Shown here piece by piece: positions 9,851 through 20,203 of a stretch of 64,000 bases of DNA (the first letter of the stretch is position 1; each line of letters opens with the position of its first letter). The DNA lies in contig NZ_CADIKL010000007.1 of assembly GCF_902859945.1 (NCBI RefSeq), positions 186,001 to 250,000 on the forward strand. The letters run 5' to 3'. The stretch is from Paraburkholderia caffeinitolerans. GTDB taxonomy: Bacteria > Pseudomonadota > Gammaproteobacteria > Burkholderiales > Burkholderiaceae. The notes beneath the pieces were generated by a model. It was not told the origin of the DNA, did no database searches, and was given only the letters and a program-made list of their open reading frames with translations. A program made the translations under genes and the position numbers.

Positions 9851-9861
9851 TTTTCTAGTGC

Positions 9862-12753
9862 TTATTTCCCCGAAGCCGCGTCGAGCGCGGCCATCTGGCG
9901 CTTGAGCAGCGGCGCGAGATAGCGGCCCGTGAAGCTCGCTTTCGCCTTCGCGACCTGCTCGGGCGTGCCTTGGGCCACGATCTGGCCGCCGCCCGCACCG
10001 CCTTCGGGGCCCATGTCCACGACCCAGTCGGCGGTTTTGATGACATCGAGATTATGCTCGATGATCACCACCGTATTGCCCTGGTCGCGAAGCCTGTGGA
10101 TCACCTCCAGCAGCAGCGCGATGTCGTGGAAGTGCAGGCCCGTGGTCGGCTCGTCGAGTATATACAGCGTGCGGCCGGTATCGCGCTTCGAGAGTTCCAG
10201 CGACAGCTTCACGCGCTGCGCCTCGCCGCCCGACAGCGTGGTGGCCGATTGGCCGAGACGGATATAGCCCAGGCCCACGTCGAGCAGCGTTTTGAGCTTG
10301 CGCGCCACGACCGGCACGGCCTTGAAGAACTCGTAGGCCGCCTCGACCGTCATGTCGAGCACTTCGCTGATGTTCCGTCCCTTGTACTGGATCTCCAGCG
10401 TTTCGCGGTTGTAGCGCTTGCCGTGGCAGACGTCGCAAGGCACGTAGACATCGGGCAGGAAGTGCATTTCCACCTTCAGCACGCCGTCGCCCTGGCAGCT
10501 TTCGCAGCGGCCGCCCTTCACGTTGAACGAGAAGCGGCCCGATTCGTAGCCGCGCTCCTTGGCCGCCGGCACGCCTGCGAACAGCTCGCGGATGGGCGTG
10601 AACAGCCCCGTGTAGGTGGCCGGATTCGAGCGCGGCGTGCGGCCGATCGGCGACTGGTCGACGTTGATGACCTTGTCGAAATGCTCCATCCCTTCAATGG
10701 ACTCGAACGGCGCGGGCTGCGCCGAAGATCCGTACAGATGCTGCGACACCGCGTGATAGAGCGTGTCGTTGATCAGCGTGGACTTGCCCGAGCCCGACAC
10801 GCCCGTCACGCAGGTGAGCAGACCCACCGGCAGGTCGAGCGTCACGTGCTTGAGGTTGTTGCCGTAGGCCTCGACGATGCGCAGGTGCCGCTCGCCGGGT
10901 TCGATGCGCTCGTCCGGGTAGTCGATGCGGCGCGCACCCGAGAGGTACTGGCCGGTTATCGAGGCCGGGTCGTTCTCTACCTCGGCGGGCGTACCCTCCG
11001 CGATCACCATGCCGCCGTGCTCGCCGGCGCCCGGGCCCATGTCGACCACGTAGTCGGCCATGCGGATCATGTCCTCGTCGTGCTCGACGACGATCACCGA
11101 ATTGCCGAGGTCGCGCAGATGCTTGAGCGTGGAGATGAGGCGGTCGTTGTCGCGCTGATGCAGGCCGATGGACGGCTCGTCGAGCACATACATCACGCCC
11201 GTGAGGCCCGAGCCGATCTGCGAGGCGAGGCGAATGCGTTGCGCCTCGCCGCCCGAGAGCGTTTCCGCGCTGCGTTCGAGCGAGAGATAGTCGAGGCCCA
11301 CGTTATTCAGGAACATCAGGCGCGCGACGATTTCCTTGACGACTTTGTCTGCGATCTCGCGCTTGGCGCCTTCGAGGCGCAGTGTCTGGAAGTAGCCGAG
11401 CGTGTCGCGCAGCGGCCAGCCGCTTACCTCGTAGATCGCGCGCGCGTCCTCGTTGGAGCCGATCCGCACGAAGCGCGCCTCGCGGCGCAGGCGCGTGCCT
11501 TCGCAGTGCGGGCAGGCCTGGTTGTTCTGGTATTTCGCCAGTTCCTCGCGCACCGCGGACGAATCGGTCTCGCGGTAGCGGCGCTCGAGGTTCGGGATGA
11601 TCCCTTCGAATACATGCTCGCGCACCGAAGTGCGGCCGCGCTCGTTGATGTACGAGAACGGGATTTCCTGCTTGCCTGAGCCGTAGAGCAGGACCTTGCG
11701 TACCTTTTCGGGCAGGTCCTCGAAGGCGGCGTCGATGTCGAAATCGTAGAACACCGCGAGGCTTTGCAGCATCTGGAAGTAGAACTGGTTGCGCCGGTCC
11801 CAGCCCTTCACCGCGCCCGCGGCGAGCGAGAGCGATGGATGTGCAACCACGCGCTTCGGATCGAAGAACGTGATCTGGCCGAGGCCGTCGCATTCGGGGC
11901 ACGCGCCCATCGGGTTATTGAACGAGAAGAGGCGCGGTTCCAGCTCCGACAGCGAATACGAGCAGATCGGGCAGGCGAACTTCGAGCTGAACAGGTGCTC
12001 GCGGCTGGTGTCCATTTCGAGCGCGATGGCGCGGCCGTCTGCGAGGCGCAGCGCCGTTTCGAACGACTCCGCGAGACGCTGCTTCATGTCGGGGCGCACT
12101 TTCAGGCGGTCGACCACCACGTCGATGGTGTGGCGCTCGCTCTTCTTGAGCTTGGGCAGCGACTCGACTTCGTAGATTTTCGCCTCGCCTTCGTTGGCGG
12201 TGCCGCCGCCCGAGCGCACGCGAAAGCGCACGAAGCCCTGCGCCTGCATGTCGTCGAAGAGTTCGGCGTGCTCGCCCTTGCGGTCGACGACCACGGGCGC
12301 GAGGATCATCAGCTTGGTTTCTTCGGGCAGCGCGAGCGCGGCGTCCACCATCTGCGAGACGCTTTGCGCCTCGAGAGGAATCTCGTGGTCGGGGCAGTAG
12401 GGCGTGCCCACGCGCGCGTAGAGCAGACGCAGGTAGTCGTGAATCTCGGTGACCGTGCCCACGGTGGAGCGCGGGTTGTGCGAGGTGGCCTTCTGCTCGA
12501 TGGAAATCGCCGGCGACAGACCCTCGATCAGGTCGACGTCGGGCTTTTCCATCAGTTGCAGGAACTGGCGCGCGTAGGCCGAAAGGCTTTCCACATAGCG
12601 CCGCTGGCCTTCGGCGTAGAGCGTGTCGAACGCCAGCGACGACTTGCCCGAGCCCGAAAGCCCGGTGATCACCACGAGCTTGTGGCGCGGCAGGTCCAGA
12701 TTGACGTTCTTCAGGTTGTGGGTTCGGGCCCCACGGATACGGATTTGTTCCAT
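9862..12753 (-). CDS. uvrA: Excinuclease ABC subunit A
   Basis: This 963-residue damage-recognition ATPase of nucleotide excision repair works as a dimer with UvrB. It begins [21 protein letters not shown]. Two ABC-type ATPase modules are visible, with Walker A sequences [13 protein letters not shown] near residue 31 and [13 protein letters not shown] in the second half, and two LSGGEAQR signature motifs. Zinc-binding CxxC pairs occur around CPICSYS/CPECDG and [17 protein letters not shown]. The frame continues upstream to 13122 without similarity to UvrA, so the ATG at 12753 was chosen. No LexA-type SOS box was recognised upstream. Confidence 0.97.
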   Translation of the reverse strand: MEQIRIRGARTHNLKNVNLDLPRHKLVVITGLSGSGKSSLAFDTLYAEGQRRYVESLSAYARQFLQLMEKPDVDLIEGLSPAISIEQKATSHNPRSTVGTVTEIHDYLRLLYARVGTPYCPDHEIPLEAQSVSQMVDAALALPEETKLMILAPVVVDRKGEHAELFDDMQAQGFVRFRVRSGGGTANEGEAKIYEVESLPKLKKSERHTIDVVVDRLKVRPDMKQRLAESFETALRLADGRAIALEMDTSREHLFSSKFACPICSYSLSELEPRLFSFNNPMGACPECDGLGQITFFDPKRVVAHPSLSLAAGAVKGWDRRNQFYFQMLQSLAVFYDFDIDAAFEDLPEKVRKVLLYGSGKQEIPFSYINERGRTSVREHVFEGIIPNLERRYRETDSSAVREELAKYQNNQACPHCEGTRLRREARFVRIGSNEDARAIYEVSGWPLRDTLGYFQTLRLEGAKREIADKVVKEIVARLMFLNNVGLDYLSLERSAETLSGGEAQRIRLASQIGSGLTGVMYVLDEPSIGLHQRDNDRLISTLKHLRDLGNSVIVVEHDEDMIRMADYVVDMGPGAGEHGGMVIAEGTPAEVENDPASITGQYLSGARRIDYPDERIEPGERHLRIVEAYGNNLKHVTLDLPVGLLTCVTGVSGSGKSTLINDTLYHAVSQHLYGSSAQPAPFESIEGMEHFDKVINVDQSPIGRTPRSNPATYTGLFTPIRELFAGVPAAKERGYESGRFSFNVKGGRCESCQGDGVLKVEMHFLPDVYVPCDVCHGKRYNRETLEIQYKGRNISEVLDMTVEAAYEFFKAVPVVARKLKTLLDVGLGYIRLGQSATTLSGGEAQRVKLSLELSKRDTGRTLYILDEPTTGLHFHDIALLLEVIHRLRDQGNTVVIIEHNLDVIKTADWVVDMGPEGGAGGGQIVAQGTPEQVAKAKASFTGRYLAPLLKRQMAALDAASGK

Positions 12754-13106
12754 GAACCTGCGGGAGAAAGGGAGGCTAAACCTGCTACTATAACGACTTT
12801 TCCAGACCGCCGTTACGGCTTGCTGACGGTCTCTGAAAGGGTCCCGAATGGCCGCCGTGTGGTTGCGGCGAGGGGTGCTGAAAGAGGATCGACAGGAAGC
12901 AGCCGGGGATCGTTTCAGGCGTGGGCCCGAGTAACAGGCGCTGAAGCGCCAGCTCTGGCCGACACGGGGCTGCCCGCATCGTTGCCGTCCATGCAAGGCC
13001 GCCACGGCCGCAATGAGCACGCCGCGAATTTCGCCCGATGCCTGCTTCGCCCGTCCCAAGGCCCAATCACGCGCGCACAGCGGCGGCCCAATCAAAAAAC
13101 GCTCCG
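12754..13106. other. Divergent intergenic region uvrA / MFS gene
   Basis: This 353-bp stretch must hold the promoters of uvrA (minus) and the MFS gene (plus). A minus-strand TATAGT (12792 to 12787) is a possible -10 for uvrA without a clear -35. No SOS box of the CTGT-N8-ACAG type was seen. Open frames crossing it look like non-coding extensions. Confidence 0.4.
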
Positions 13107-14309
13107 ATGTCCTCCAATTCACCTGCTACTTCTTCACGCATGAGCGCGCCGGAAATGCGCGCGACCGTGTCGCTCGCCGCGATCTTCGCGCTGCGCATGC
13201 TCGGCCTCTTCATGATCATGCCGGTGTTTTCGGTCTACGCGAAAACCATCCCCGGCGGCGACAACGTGCTGCTCGTCGGCATCGCGCTCGGGGCCTACGG
13301 CGTCACGCAGTCGCTCCTGTACATCTTTTATGGGTGGCTTTCGGACAAGATGGGCCGCAAGCCCGTGATCATCATCGGCCTCTTGATCTTCGCCATTGGC
13401 AGTTTCGTGGCGGCTTTCGCGCATGACATCACGTGGATCATCGTCGGCCGGGTGATTCAGGGCATGGGCGCGATTTCATCGGCCGTGCTCGCGTTCATCG
13501 CAGACCTTACCGCCGAAGAGCACCGCACCAAGGCCATGGCGATGGTGGGCGGCTCGATCGGCATGTCCTTCGCGGTGGCGATCGTGGGCGCGCCCATCGT
13601 GTTCCACTGGGTGGGCATGAGCGGCCTGTTCGCGCTGGTTGGCGTGTTCTCGATCCTCGCCGTGGGCGTCGTGCTGTGGATCGTGCCCGATGCGCCCAGG
13701 CCCGTGCACGTGCGAGCGCCGTTCGCCGAAGTCCTGCACAACGTGGAGCTGCTGCGCCTGAACTTTGGCGTGTTCGTGCTGCATGCCACGCAGACCGCGC
13801 TCTTTCTTGTCGTGCCGCGTCTGCTCGTGGACGCGGGCCTGCCCGTGGCGTCGCACTGGAAGATTTATTTGCCGGTGATGGGCGTCTCGTTCGTCCTGAT
13901 GGTGCCTGCCATCATCGCCGCGGAAAAGCGGGGCAAGATGAAGGCCGTGCTGTGCTCGGCCATTGGGCTTATCCTGATCGGCCAGCTTCTGCTCGGCTCG
14001 CTTGCGCATACCATAGCAATCGTGGCGACCGTGCTGTTCGTGTACTTTCTCGGGTTCAATATCCTCGAAGCCTCGCAGCCCTCGCTGGTGTCAAAGCTCG
14101 CACCGGGCACCCGCAAGGGCGCGGCCACGGGCGTCTACAACACCACCCAGTCGATCGGGCTTGCGCTCGGCGGCGTGGTGGGCGGCTGGCTGCTCAAGCA
14201 AGGCAGCGCGAGCGCGGTTTTTTACGCGTGCTCAGGCCTCGTGTTTTGCTGGCTTATAATCGCGGCCTACATGAAGGTGCCGGTCAAGGCGCCGCCCAAG
14301 CGCGCTTGA
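13107..14309 (+). CDS. MFS transporter, YajR-like drug exporter family
   Basis: This 400-residue, 12-TM major facilitator protein resembles E. coli YajR at its start ([27 protein letters not shown]) but lacks YajR's extra C-terminal soluble domain. The motif-A-like loop [13 protein letters not shown] follows TM2. It is probably a proton-driven exporter, but the substrate is unknown. The ATG at 13107 was chosen, and an in-frame ATG at 13038 would add 23 polar residues. It sits between uvrA and ssb, an order I associate with Burkholderiaceae. Confidence 0.85.
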   Translation: MSSNSPATSSRMSAPEMRATVSLAAIFALRMLGLFMIMPVFSVYAKTIPGGDNVLLVGIALGAYGVTQSLLYIFYGWLSDKMGRKPVIIIGLLIFAIGSFVAAFAHDITWIIVGRVIQGMGAISSAVLAFIADLTAEEHRTKAMAMVGGSIGMSFAVAIVGAPIVFHWVGMSGLFALVGVFSILAVGVVLWIVPDAPRPVHVRAPFAEVLHNVELLRLNFGVFVLHATQTALFLVVPRLLVDAGLPVASHWKIYLPVMGVSFVLMVPAIIAAEKRGKMKAVLCSAIGLILIGQLLLGSLAHTIAIVATVLFVYFLGFNILEASQPSLVSKLAPGTRKGAATGVYNTTQSIGLALGGVVGGWLLKQGSASAVFYACSGLVFCWLIIAAYMKVPVKAPPKRA

Positions 14310-14473
14310 CGGGCCAGAACCAGGGGCGTTCCCGCCCTCTGCTTTGAAGCGAACCCGGCGTTCGCAGCAACATTTTTCGCGAGAGGCGGTCCGCGCGCGA
14401 TGCATCGCTCAATGAAGCCGATGCGCGCGAATCGCGCAGCCGCCAATCGCAACGGAATCAACAGGAGAAACTC

Positions 14474-15016
14474 ATGGCATCCGTGAACAAGGTGATCCTC
14501 GTCGGCAACCTCGGCGCCGAACCGGAAGTGCGCTATCTGCCCAGCGGCGACGCTGTGGCGAACATCCGCCTCGCGACCACCGACCGCTACAAGGACAAGG
14601 CGTCCGGCGAGTTCAAGGAAATGACCGAATGGCACCGCGTGGCGTTCTTCGGCCGTCTGGCCGAAATCGTTTCCGAATACCTGAAGAAGGGTTCGTCGGT
14701 GTATATCGAAGGCCGCATCCGCACGCGCAAGTGGCAAGCGCAGGATGGCACCGACCGCTATTCGACGGAAATCGTTGCCGACCAGATGCAGATGCTGGGC
14801 GGCCGTAGCGGCGGCGGCGCCCCGGCGGGCGGCGACATGGGCGATGACGGCGGCTATAGCCGCGAGCAGTCCGCACCGCGCGGCGGCGGCCGTGCTTCGG
14901 GTGGTGGCGGCGCGCCGCGCGCGAGCGGCGGCGGTGCTGGCGGTGGCGGTGGCGGCCGTTCGAGCGCGCCGGCTGGCGGCGGCTTCGACGAGATGGACGA
15001 CGATATTCCGTTCTGA
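14474..15016 (+). CDS. ssb: Single-stranded DNA-binding protein
   Basis: This 180-residue SSB coats ssDNA in replication, recombination and repair. The N-terminal OB fold (about 1-110, beginning [21 protein letters not shown]) is followed by a disordered Gly/Arg/Ser-rich linker and the acidic tip DEMDDDIPF, which recruits partner proteins. The start is preceded by AACAGGAGAAACTC. A strong terminator follows at 15046. The long glycine-rich linker is common in Burkholderia SSBs. Confidence 0.97.
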   Translation: MASVNKVILVGNLGAEPEVRYLPSGDAVANIRLATTDRYKDKASGEFKEMTEWHRVAFFGRLAEIVSEYLKKGSSVYIEGRIRTRKWQAQDGTDRYSTEIVADQMQMLGGRSGGGAPAGGDMGDDGGYSREQSAPRGGGRASGGGGAPRASGGGAGGGGGGRSSAPAGGGFDEMDDDIPF

Positions 15017-15045
15017 TGTCCGATAGTCCGACGCTGTAAAGATCG

Positions 15046-15074
15046 ACCCCCGCCTTCGTGCGGGGGTTTTTGTT
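15046..15074 (+). terminator. Intrinsic terminator of ssb
   Basis: Arms ACCCCCGC and GCGGGGGT (8 bp, loop CTTCGT) are followed by TTTTGTTT, 30 bp after the ssb stop. Confidence 0.85.
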
Positions 15075-15125
15075 TGTGGCGTACCCGCGGCCGGTGTTTT
15101 CCATGCCTTCCGGCCCCCCTACAGA

Positions 15126-15156
15126 CGCCGCACTGCGCGCAGCAGTGCGGCGTTTT
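15126..15156 (+). terminator. Second hairpin with short T run between ssb and hcp
   Basis: Arms CGCCGCACTGC (15126-15136) and GCAGTGCGGCG (15142-15152) form an 11-bp stem followed by TTTT. It could be a backup terminator insulating the hcp promoter from ssb transcription. Confidence 0.6.
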
Positions 15157-15191
15157 CGCACATGCAAATGGTGCTACGACAGAACCATTTC

Positions 15192-15205
15192 CTGATCTAC
15201 ATCAC
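15192..15205 (+). promoter_or_regulatory. FNR-type box upstream of hcp
   Basis: CTGATCTACATCAC matches the FNR/ANR consensus TTGAT-N4-ATCAA in the core TGAT-N4-ATCA. Its centre is about 41-43 bp upstream of the predicted start at 15240-15243, the class II activator position. CATTTA at 15231-15236 is a plausible -10. Confidence 0.65.
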
Positions 15206-15237
15206 GGCAAAACTTCCTCGCTGGAGTGACCATTTAA

Positions 15238-15260
15238 AAGATGCTTCAAATTTGCATCTT
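15238..15260 (+). promoter_or_regulatory. NsrR-type operator overlapping the hcp transcription start
   Basis: This is a 23-bp inverted repeat with perfect outer 7-bp arms AAGATGC and GCATCTT around TTCAAATTT. It closely resembles the known NsrR consensus (AAnATGCATTTnAAATGCATnTT). Its position on the predicted start site fits repression that is relieved when nitric oxide damages the NsrR FeS cluster. Confidence 0.75.
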
Positions 15261-15345
15261 ACAAGGCCCTTCGTCGCGATCTGACAGTCGATACACCCCA
15301 TCGACATCGCACCAGCGCCGTCACCCACAAGGAAAGGAGAAAGCC

Positions 15346-17013
15346 GTGTTTTGCTATCAATGTGAACAGACCGACCGCAGCAACGCAACGTCAGGCTGCG
15401 CGTCGGCGAAGGGCAACTGCGGCAAGGACGCCACCACGGCGGACCTGCAAGACCTGCTGATCCACGCGGTCAAGGGCATCGCCCAGTACAACGCGCTCGC
15501 GCGCGGCGTCGGCAGCGCCGACCGCGAAGCCGATCGCTTCATCCTCTATGCGATGTTCACGACGCTCACCAATGTGAACTTCAACGCCGCTCGCTTCGTG
15601 GGGCTGCTGCGCGAAGCCGCACAGCACCGCGATCGCGTGAAGAAGGCCTACGAGACGCAGGCGTTCGCACAGGGCGTCGCGGTGCGGGAACCGGCGGGCC
15701 CGGCGCACTGGCAAGCCGGCGCGAACATCGCCGAGCTGCAGGCGCAGGCAAAGCTCGTGGGCGTGAATGCGGGGCTCGACACGCTGGGCGCCGACATCGT
15801 CGGCCTGCGCGCGCTGGTGCTCTACGGTTTGAAGGGCGTTTGCGCATACGCCCATCACGCCCGCGTGCTGGGCTATGAAAGCGAAGAGGTGTACGCAGGC
15901 GTGGAAGCCGCGCTCGAATTTCTCGCGTGCGAGCCCGAGCAAGCCAACGAGTTGCTCGAGCAATCGCTCGCGCTCGGCAGCTTGAACCTCAAGGTGATGG
16001 AGTTGCTCGACGCGGCCAACACGGGTCGCTTCGGCAACCAGCAGCCCACGGTCGTGCGCATGACGCCGGTGGCGGGCAAGGCGATTCTCGTTTCCGGCCA
16101 CGATCTGGGCGACCTCGAAACCTTGCTCGAAGCCACCAAAGATAGCGGCGTGCAGATCTACACGCACGGCGAGATGCTGCCCGCGCACGCTTATCCGTTG
16201 CTCAAGGCTTACTCGCACCTCGCGGGTAATTATGGCGGCGCCTGGCAGGATCAGCAGGCGGATTTCGCGAACTTCCCCGGCCCCGTGCTGATGACCTCGA
16301 ACTGCCTGATCGAGCCGCTGCCGCAATACCGGCAACGCGTCTTCACAACCGGTCCGGTGGGCTGGCCCGGCGTGCGCCATCTCGAGCATGGCGCGTATGC
16401 GCCGCTCGTGCAGGCGGCGCTGGCCTTGCCCGGATTTCTGGAGACGGCGCCCGAAGAAACCGTCACGATCGGCTTTGCGCGCCATACGGTGCTCGGCGTG
16501 GCGGACAAGGTGATCGACGCGGTGAAGGCCGGCCAGATCCGCCACTTCTTTTTGATCGGCGGCTGTGACGGCGCGGCGCCGGGCCGTAACTACTACACCG
16601 AGTTCGCCGAGGCCGCGCCTGACGACACCGTCGTCATGACGCTTGGCTGCAACAAGTACCGCTTCAATCGGCACGCGTTCGGCGACATCGGCGGCATTCC
16701 GCGTCTGCTCGACCTCGGCCAGTGCAACGACAGCTATTCGGCCATCCGCATTGCCGTCGCGCTTGCCGAGGCCTTCGAGTGCGGCGTGAACGACCTGCCG
16801 CTCTCGCTCGTGATCTCGTGGTTCGAGCAGAAGGCCGCCGCGGTGCTGTTGACGCTGCTCGCGCTCGGCATTCGCAACATCCGCCTCGGACCGACCTTGC
16901 CGGCGTTCCTCACGCCGGGCGTGCTGCAGATCCTTGTCGAGCAGTTCGGGATTCAGCCGATCGGTGACGCGCATGCCGATCTTGCCGCCGCGCTCGAACG
17001 CAAGGCTGCGTGA
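15346..17013 (+). CDS. hcp: Hybrid cluster protein (hydroxylamine/NO reductase), GTG start
   Basis: This 555-residue Fe-S-O hybrid cluster protein is implicated in nitric oxide reduction and protein S-nitrosylation during anaerobic nitrate respiration. The N-terminal cysteines C3-x2-C6-x11-C18-x6-C25 match the spacing of the enterobacterial class, which holds a [2Fe-2S] cluster. Downstream motifs include [14 protein letters not shown] and TLGCNKYRF, which carry hybrid-cluster ligands. The GTG at 15346 has a strong Shine-Dalgarno GGAAAGGAGA. The frame stays open to an ATG at 15241, but that codon lies inside the NsrR operator and is rejected. It is followed 24 bp later by its probable reductase gene. 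Confidence 0.95.
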   Translation: MFCYQCEQTDRSNATSGCASAKGNCGKDATTADLQDLLIHAVKGIAQYNALARGVGSADREADRFILYAMFTTLTNVNFNAARFVGLLREAAQHRDRVKKAYETQAFAQGVAVREPAGPAHWQAGANIAELQAQAKLVGVNAGLDTLGADIVGLRALVLYGLKGVCAYAHHARVLGYESEEVYAGVEAALEFLACEPEQANELLEQSLALGSLNLKVMELLDAANTGRFGNQQPTVVRMTPVAGKAILVSGHDLGDLETLLEATKDSGVQIYTHGEMLPAHAYPLLKAYSHLAGNYGGAWQDQQADFANFPGPVLMTSNCLIEPLPQYRQRVFTTGPVGWPGVRHLEHGAYAPLVQAALALPGFLETAPEETVTIGFARHTVLGVADKVIDAVKAGQIRHFFLIGGCDGAAPGRNYYTEFAEAAPDDTVVMTLGCNKYRFNRHAFGDIGGIPRLLDLGQCNDSYSAIRIAVALAEAFECGVNDLPLSLVISWFEQKAAAVLLTLLALGIRNIRLGPTLPAFLTPGVLQILVEQFGIQPIGDAHADLAAALERKAA

Positions 17014-17037
17014 AAACGCACCGGCGCTGAGGGATAC

Positions 17038-18060
17038 ATGAGCCATCGAATCGAAATCACCACGCGCGACGGCCAGGCGTTCGCGTTTGCGTGTGAGCCG
17101 GAGCAGGACGTGCTGGGGGCGGCCGCGGCGGCGCAGATCACGCTGCCGTCGCAGTGCCGGCGCGGCAGTTGCGGCGCGTGCCACGCGAGCGTGGCCGAAG
17201 GCGAGTACACGCTCGGCGCGCACAGTGCCGACGCGTTGCCGTCAGGCGATCCGCACGCGGTCCTGCTGTGCTGCACGACGCCGCGCAGCGACTTGCGCAT
17301 TGCCGCGCCATACGACGGCACGAAGGTGCTGTTGCAGCCCGTTGCCGTGCGGCGTGCGCGCATCGCCGCCCTGGAGACGCTCGCGGACGACACGCTCCGC
17401 CTCGAACTGCGCCTCGAGCCCGACGATGCCCACGGCAGCGCCGCCGAGTTCGAAGCGGGGCAGTTCGTCGAACTGGAGTTGCCTGGAAGCGGCGCGCGCC
17501 GACCGTTCTCGCTCGCCAACACGAGCAACTGGGATGGGCGGCTCGAACTGCTGATCCGCTTGCGTCCCGATGGCGTGTTTTCGTCGTACCTGCGCGAGCG
17601 TGCGCAGGTGGGCGACGAGCTCAACGTGCACGGCCCGCAGGGCGGCTTCGGTCTATTCGCGGAAAGTCTGCGCCCGCGCTGGTTCGTGGCGGGCGGCACG
17701 GGGCTTGCCCCGGTGCTCTCGATGCTGCGCCGCATGGCCGAGTTTCAGGAGATGAACGACGCGCGGCTCTTCTTCGGTGTGAACCACGAGAGCGAGCTTT
17801 TCATGGTGCAAGAGCTCGAGCAGCTGCAGGCGGAGCTTGCGCAGTTGTGCGTCGAGCTATGCGTGCGTGAGGGAGACGCGGCGTGGCCAGGCTTTCATGG
17901 CACGCCGGTCGAGGCGCTGCAAGCCGCGCTCGAAACGGCTGACGAGCCGCCCGATCTGTATGTCTGCGGTCCGCCCGGCATGGTGAGCGCCGCACAGGCG
18001 GTGGCGGCGGCAGCAGGCGTGCCTGCCGCGCAATTCGCCAGCGAACGCTTTACTGTCTGA
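17038..18060 (+). CDS. Ferredoxin-NAD(P)H reductase, probable Hcp reductase (Hcr-like)
   Basis: This 340-residue flavoprotein probably passes NAD(P)H electrons to Hcp. An N-terminal 2Fe-2S ferredoxin domain (C40, C45, C48 and C78 or C79) is followed by an FAD domain with RPFSLANT near residue 155 and an NAD-binding domain with GGTGLAPVLSMLR and CGPPGM. This order resembles phenol hydroxylase or methane monooxygenase reductases, whereas E. coli Hcr has the ferredoxin at the C terminus. Functional assignment rests on the 24-bp spacing after hcp and the shared promoter. Start ATG is preceded by GAGGGA. Confidence 0.85.
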   Translation: MSHRIEITTRDGQAFAFACEPEQDVLGAAAAAQITLPSQCRRGSCGACHASVAEGEYTLGAHSADALPSGDPHAVLLCCTTPRSDLRIAAPYDGTKVLLQPVAVRRARIAALETLADDTLRLELRLEPDDAHGSAAEFEAGQFVELELPGSGARRPFSLANTSNWDGRLELLIRLRPDGVFSSYLRERAQVGDELNVHGPQGGFGLFAESLRPRWFVAGGTGLAPVLSMLRRMAEFQEMNDARLFFGVNHESELFMVQELEQLQAELAQLCVELCVREGDAAWPGFHGTPVEALQAALETADEPPDLYVCGPPGMVSAAQAVAAAAGVPAAQFASERFTV

Positions 18061-18084
18061 CGCTCGGCCTCGTGCTTTGCCTTG

Positions 18085-18112
18085 AACCTCGCCCGTGGGC
18101 GAGGTTTTTTCT
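18085..18112 (+). terminator. Intrinsic terminator of the hcp operon
   Basis: Arms AACCTCGCC and GGCGAGGTT around a CGTG loop are followed by TTTTCTT, 25 bp after the reductase stop. Confidence 0.88.
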
Positions 18113-18184
18113 TATCATGGTTGTTTCTCTACCCGGCGAGGCCGACTCCGCCGCTTGCACCCACCTATCCAACGAGCACCGACC

Positions 18185-19156
18185 ATGAGCACACTGCCGA
18201 TTTCCTTTGAAGATGTGGCTGCCGCGCACGAGCGCATCCGTGGCGTCGCGCACCGCACGCCTGTGCTGACCTCGCGCACGGCGAGCGCGCTCGCGGGTGC
18301 GGAGTTGTTCTTCAAGTGCGAGAACCTCCAGCGCATGGGCGCGTTCAAGTTTCGTGGCGCCTATAACGCCATTGCGCAGTTCACGCCGGAGCAGCGGGCG
18401 GGCGGCGTGATCACGTTTTCGTCGGGCAATCATGCGCAGGCGATCGCGCTTTCGGCGCAACTGCTGGGTGTGAAGGCCGTGATCGTGATGCCGCAGGACG
18501 CGCCCGCAGTGAAGGTGGAGGCGACGCGCGGCTACGGCGGCGAAGTCGTCTTCTACGACCGCTATACCGAGGACCGCGAAGCACTCGGCCAGCGCCTTGC
18601 CGCCGAGCGCGGCCTCACGCTGATTCCGCCCTACGACCACCCGCATGTGATGGCAGGGCAGGGCACGGCGGCGAAGGAGCTGTTCGAGGATGCGGGCGAG
18701 CTCGACGTGCTGCTCACGCCGCTTGGCGGCGGCGGGCTGCTCTCGGGCTGCGCAACGTCGGCGCATGCACTCGCGCCGCGCTGCACCGTGATCGGCGTCG
18801 AGCCCGAGGCGGGCAACGACGGCCAGCGCAGTCTGCAGACGGGCTCGATCGTCCACATCGACACGCCCAAGACCATCGCCGACGGCGCCCAGACACAGCA
18901 TCTGGGCGGCTATACGTTCGCGGTGATCCGCGAGCGCGTGAGCGAGATCGTGACCGTGAGCGACGCGGAGCTCGTGGAGACGATGAAGTTTTTCGCGAGC
19001 CGCATGAAGCTCGTGGTCGAGCCCACGGGTTGCCTGGCGGCCGCTGCGGTCCTGCAGCGCAAGGTGGACGTGCGCGGCAAGCGCGTGGGTATCGTGATCT
19101 CGGGCGGCAATGTCGATCTGCTGCGCTTCGCGGCACTGACAGGCGCAGCGTCGTGA
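18185..19156 (+). CDS. PLP-dependent serine/threonine dehydratase family enzyme (possibly threo-3-hydroxyaspartate ammonia-lyase)
   Basis: This 323-residue fold-type II PLP enzyme has the Schiff-base lysine K55 in GAFKFRGA, the SSGNHAQ substrate loop and the glycine-rich phosphate loop TPLGGGGLLSG. It lacks the C-terminal ACT domain of biosynthetic threonine deaminase, so it belongs with catabolic threonine dehydratases, serine racemases and 3-hydroxyaspartate dehydratases. The exact substrate cannot be decided from sequence. The ATG at 18185 follows a weak ribosome binding site. The next gene, a LysR regulator, is convergent 22 bp away. Confidence 0.85.
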   Translation: MSTLPISFEDVAAAHERIRGVAHRTPVLTSRTASALAGAELFFKCENLQRMGAFKFRGAYNAIAQFTPEQRAGGVITFSSGNHAQAIALSAQLLGVKAVIVMPQDAPAVKVEATRGYGGEVVFYDRYTEDREALGQRLAAERGLTLIPPYDHPHVMAGQGTAAKELFEDAGELDVLLTPLGGGGLLSGCATSAHALAPRCTVIGVEPEAGNDGQRSLQTGSIVHIDTPKTIADGAQTQHLGGYTFAVIRERVSEIVTVSDAELVETMKFFASRMKLVVEPTGCLAAAAVLQRKVDVRGKRVGIVISGGNVDLLRFAALTGAAS

Positions 19157-19178
19157 TCGGGCGTCACGCGGCCGCGCG

Positions 19179-20075
19179 CTAGCCGAGCAACGCCGCGAGC
19201 GCTGCGCGCGCGTTCGTCACGTGCGCGCTTTCGCCGGGGCGCTCCGGCAGCAGATGAAACTCGGCCGCCGGAAGCGCGGGCAGGCCGAACGACGCAGGGC
19301 AGGCCACCAGCCCCTCGCCGATCGCCGATTCGTTCAAACACGAAATCCCCAGACCCGCATGCAGCGCGAGCTGCAAGCCGGCGACACCCGACGCCGAATG
19401 GGAAATCAGAAACGGGATGCGCGCGCGTTCGAGCAGCTTCAACACAAAGCGCTGCAACTGGCACGTAGACGGCAGCAGCACGAGCGGCCAGGGCGGTGCG
19501 AGCGCCGCATGCTCGCGCAGCGTTTCGCGCGCGCCAACCCACAGCAGCTTTTCGCGCCGCAACGCTGAAGGTTTGCGCGCGGTCGCCTTGACCCCGGCGC
19601 GCGTGCTGCGCGTGTCCACCATGCGCAGCGAAAGACCGATGTCGAAAACATTGTCATCGGCACTGCTCTCGATCACGGCGCTCGGCAACACCGTCACATG
19701 CAGGCGCAGGCGCGGATGCTGGTTCGCGAAGCGGCGGATGATCGCCGCCACGTCGTGTGGCCGGAAGTAGTCGGTGATGGCAATGCGCACCTCGCCGTCG
19801 AGCGAGCGCCCCAGCATGTCGTCGAACGCGGCGTCGCACATTGCCACGATGCGGCGTGCGTGATCGACGAGCTTCGCGCCCGCAGGTGTGGGTGCGACCC
19901 CCTGCTTGCTGCGCACGAACAGCGGCTGACCGATGCGCTCTTCGAGCTTCTTCAACTGTTCGCTCACCGAAGACTGCGAAAGAAATACGCGCTCTGCCGC
20001 GCCCGAGACGCTGCCCGCCTCCGTGACCGCGAGAAAGGTGCGCAATTGCGCGAGGTCGAGTCCGCGTGCATTCAT
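19179..20075 (-). CDS. LysR family transcriptional regulator
   Basis: This 298-residue protein has an N-terminal winged helix-turn-helix (LAQLRTFLAVTEAGSVSGAAERVFLSQSSVSEQLKKLE, cut here only for description at residues 8-46) and a LysR substrate-binding domain from about residue 90. It is divergent from the MFS gene at 20204, and the 128-bp intergenic region holds a TCGGA-TTT-TCCGA repeat, so the MFS gene is the likely target. The ligand is unknown. Confidence 0.9.
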   Translation of the reverse strand: MNARGLDLAQLRTFLAVTEAGSVSGAAERVFLSQSSVSEQLKKLEERIGQPLFVRSKQGVAPTPAGAKLVDHARRIVAMCDAAFDDMLGRSLDGEVRIAITDYFRPHDVAAIIRRFANQHPRLRLHVTVLPSAVIESSADDNVFDIGLSLRMVDTRSTRAGVKATARKPSALRREKLLWVGARETLREHAALAPPWPLVLLPSTCQLQRFVLKLLERARIPFLISHSASGVAGLQLALHAGLGISCLNESAIGEGLVACPASFGLPALPAAEFHLLPERPGESAHVTNARAALAALLG

Positions 20076-20107
20076 GGGGATGTTCCGTACGATGCCGGCT
20101 CGATGGT

Positions 20108-20120
20108 TCGGATTTTCCGA
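20108..20120. promoter_or_regulatory. Inverted repeat between divergent LysR and MFS genes
   Basis: TCGGATTTTCCGA has 5-bp arms around TTT. Its place between the LysR gene and its divergent neighbour makes it a candidate LysR binding site. Confidence 0.35.
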
Positions 20121-20203
20121 TTACATCGATTGAATATTCCAGCTTTTCCAATAGATGGTGCGCTCGTAGCATGGCTGCGGTCAATCACTTTCTGGAGGCT
20201 GTC

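Noticed and set aside
12754..13122. Upstream in-frame extension of uvrA by 123 codons
   Set aside because: The extension has no similarity to UvrA and the conserved [16 protein letters not shown] start is at 12753.
12754..14473. LexA (SOS) boxes for uvrA and ssb
   Set aside because: Both genes are SOS-controlled in E. coli, so I looked for CTGT-N8-ACAG upstream of each; no convincing match was seen.
15241..15345. Upstream ATG start for hcp at 15241
   Set aside because: It lies inside the NsrR-type operator at the predicted transcription start and has no ribosome binding site; GTG at 15346 has a strong one and gives the conserved N-terminal cysteine spacing.
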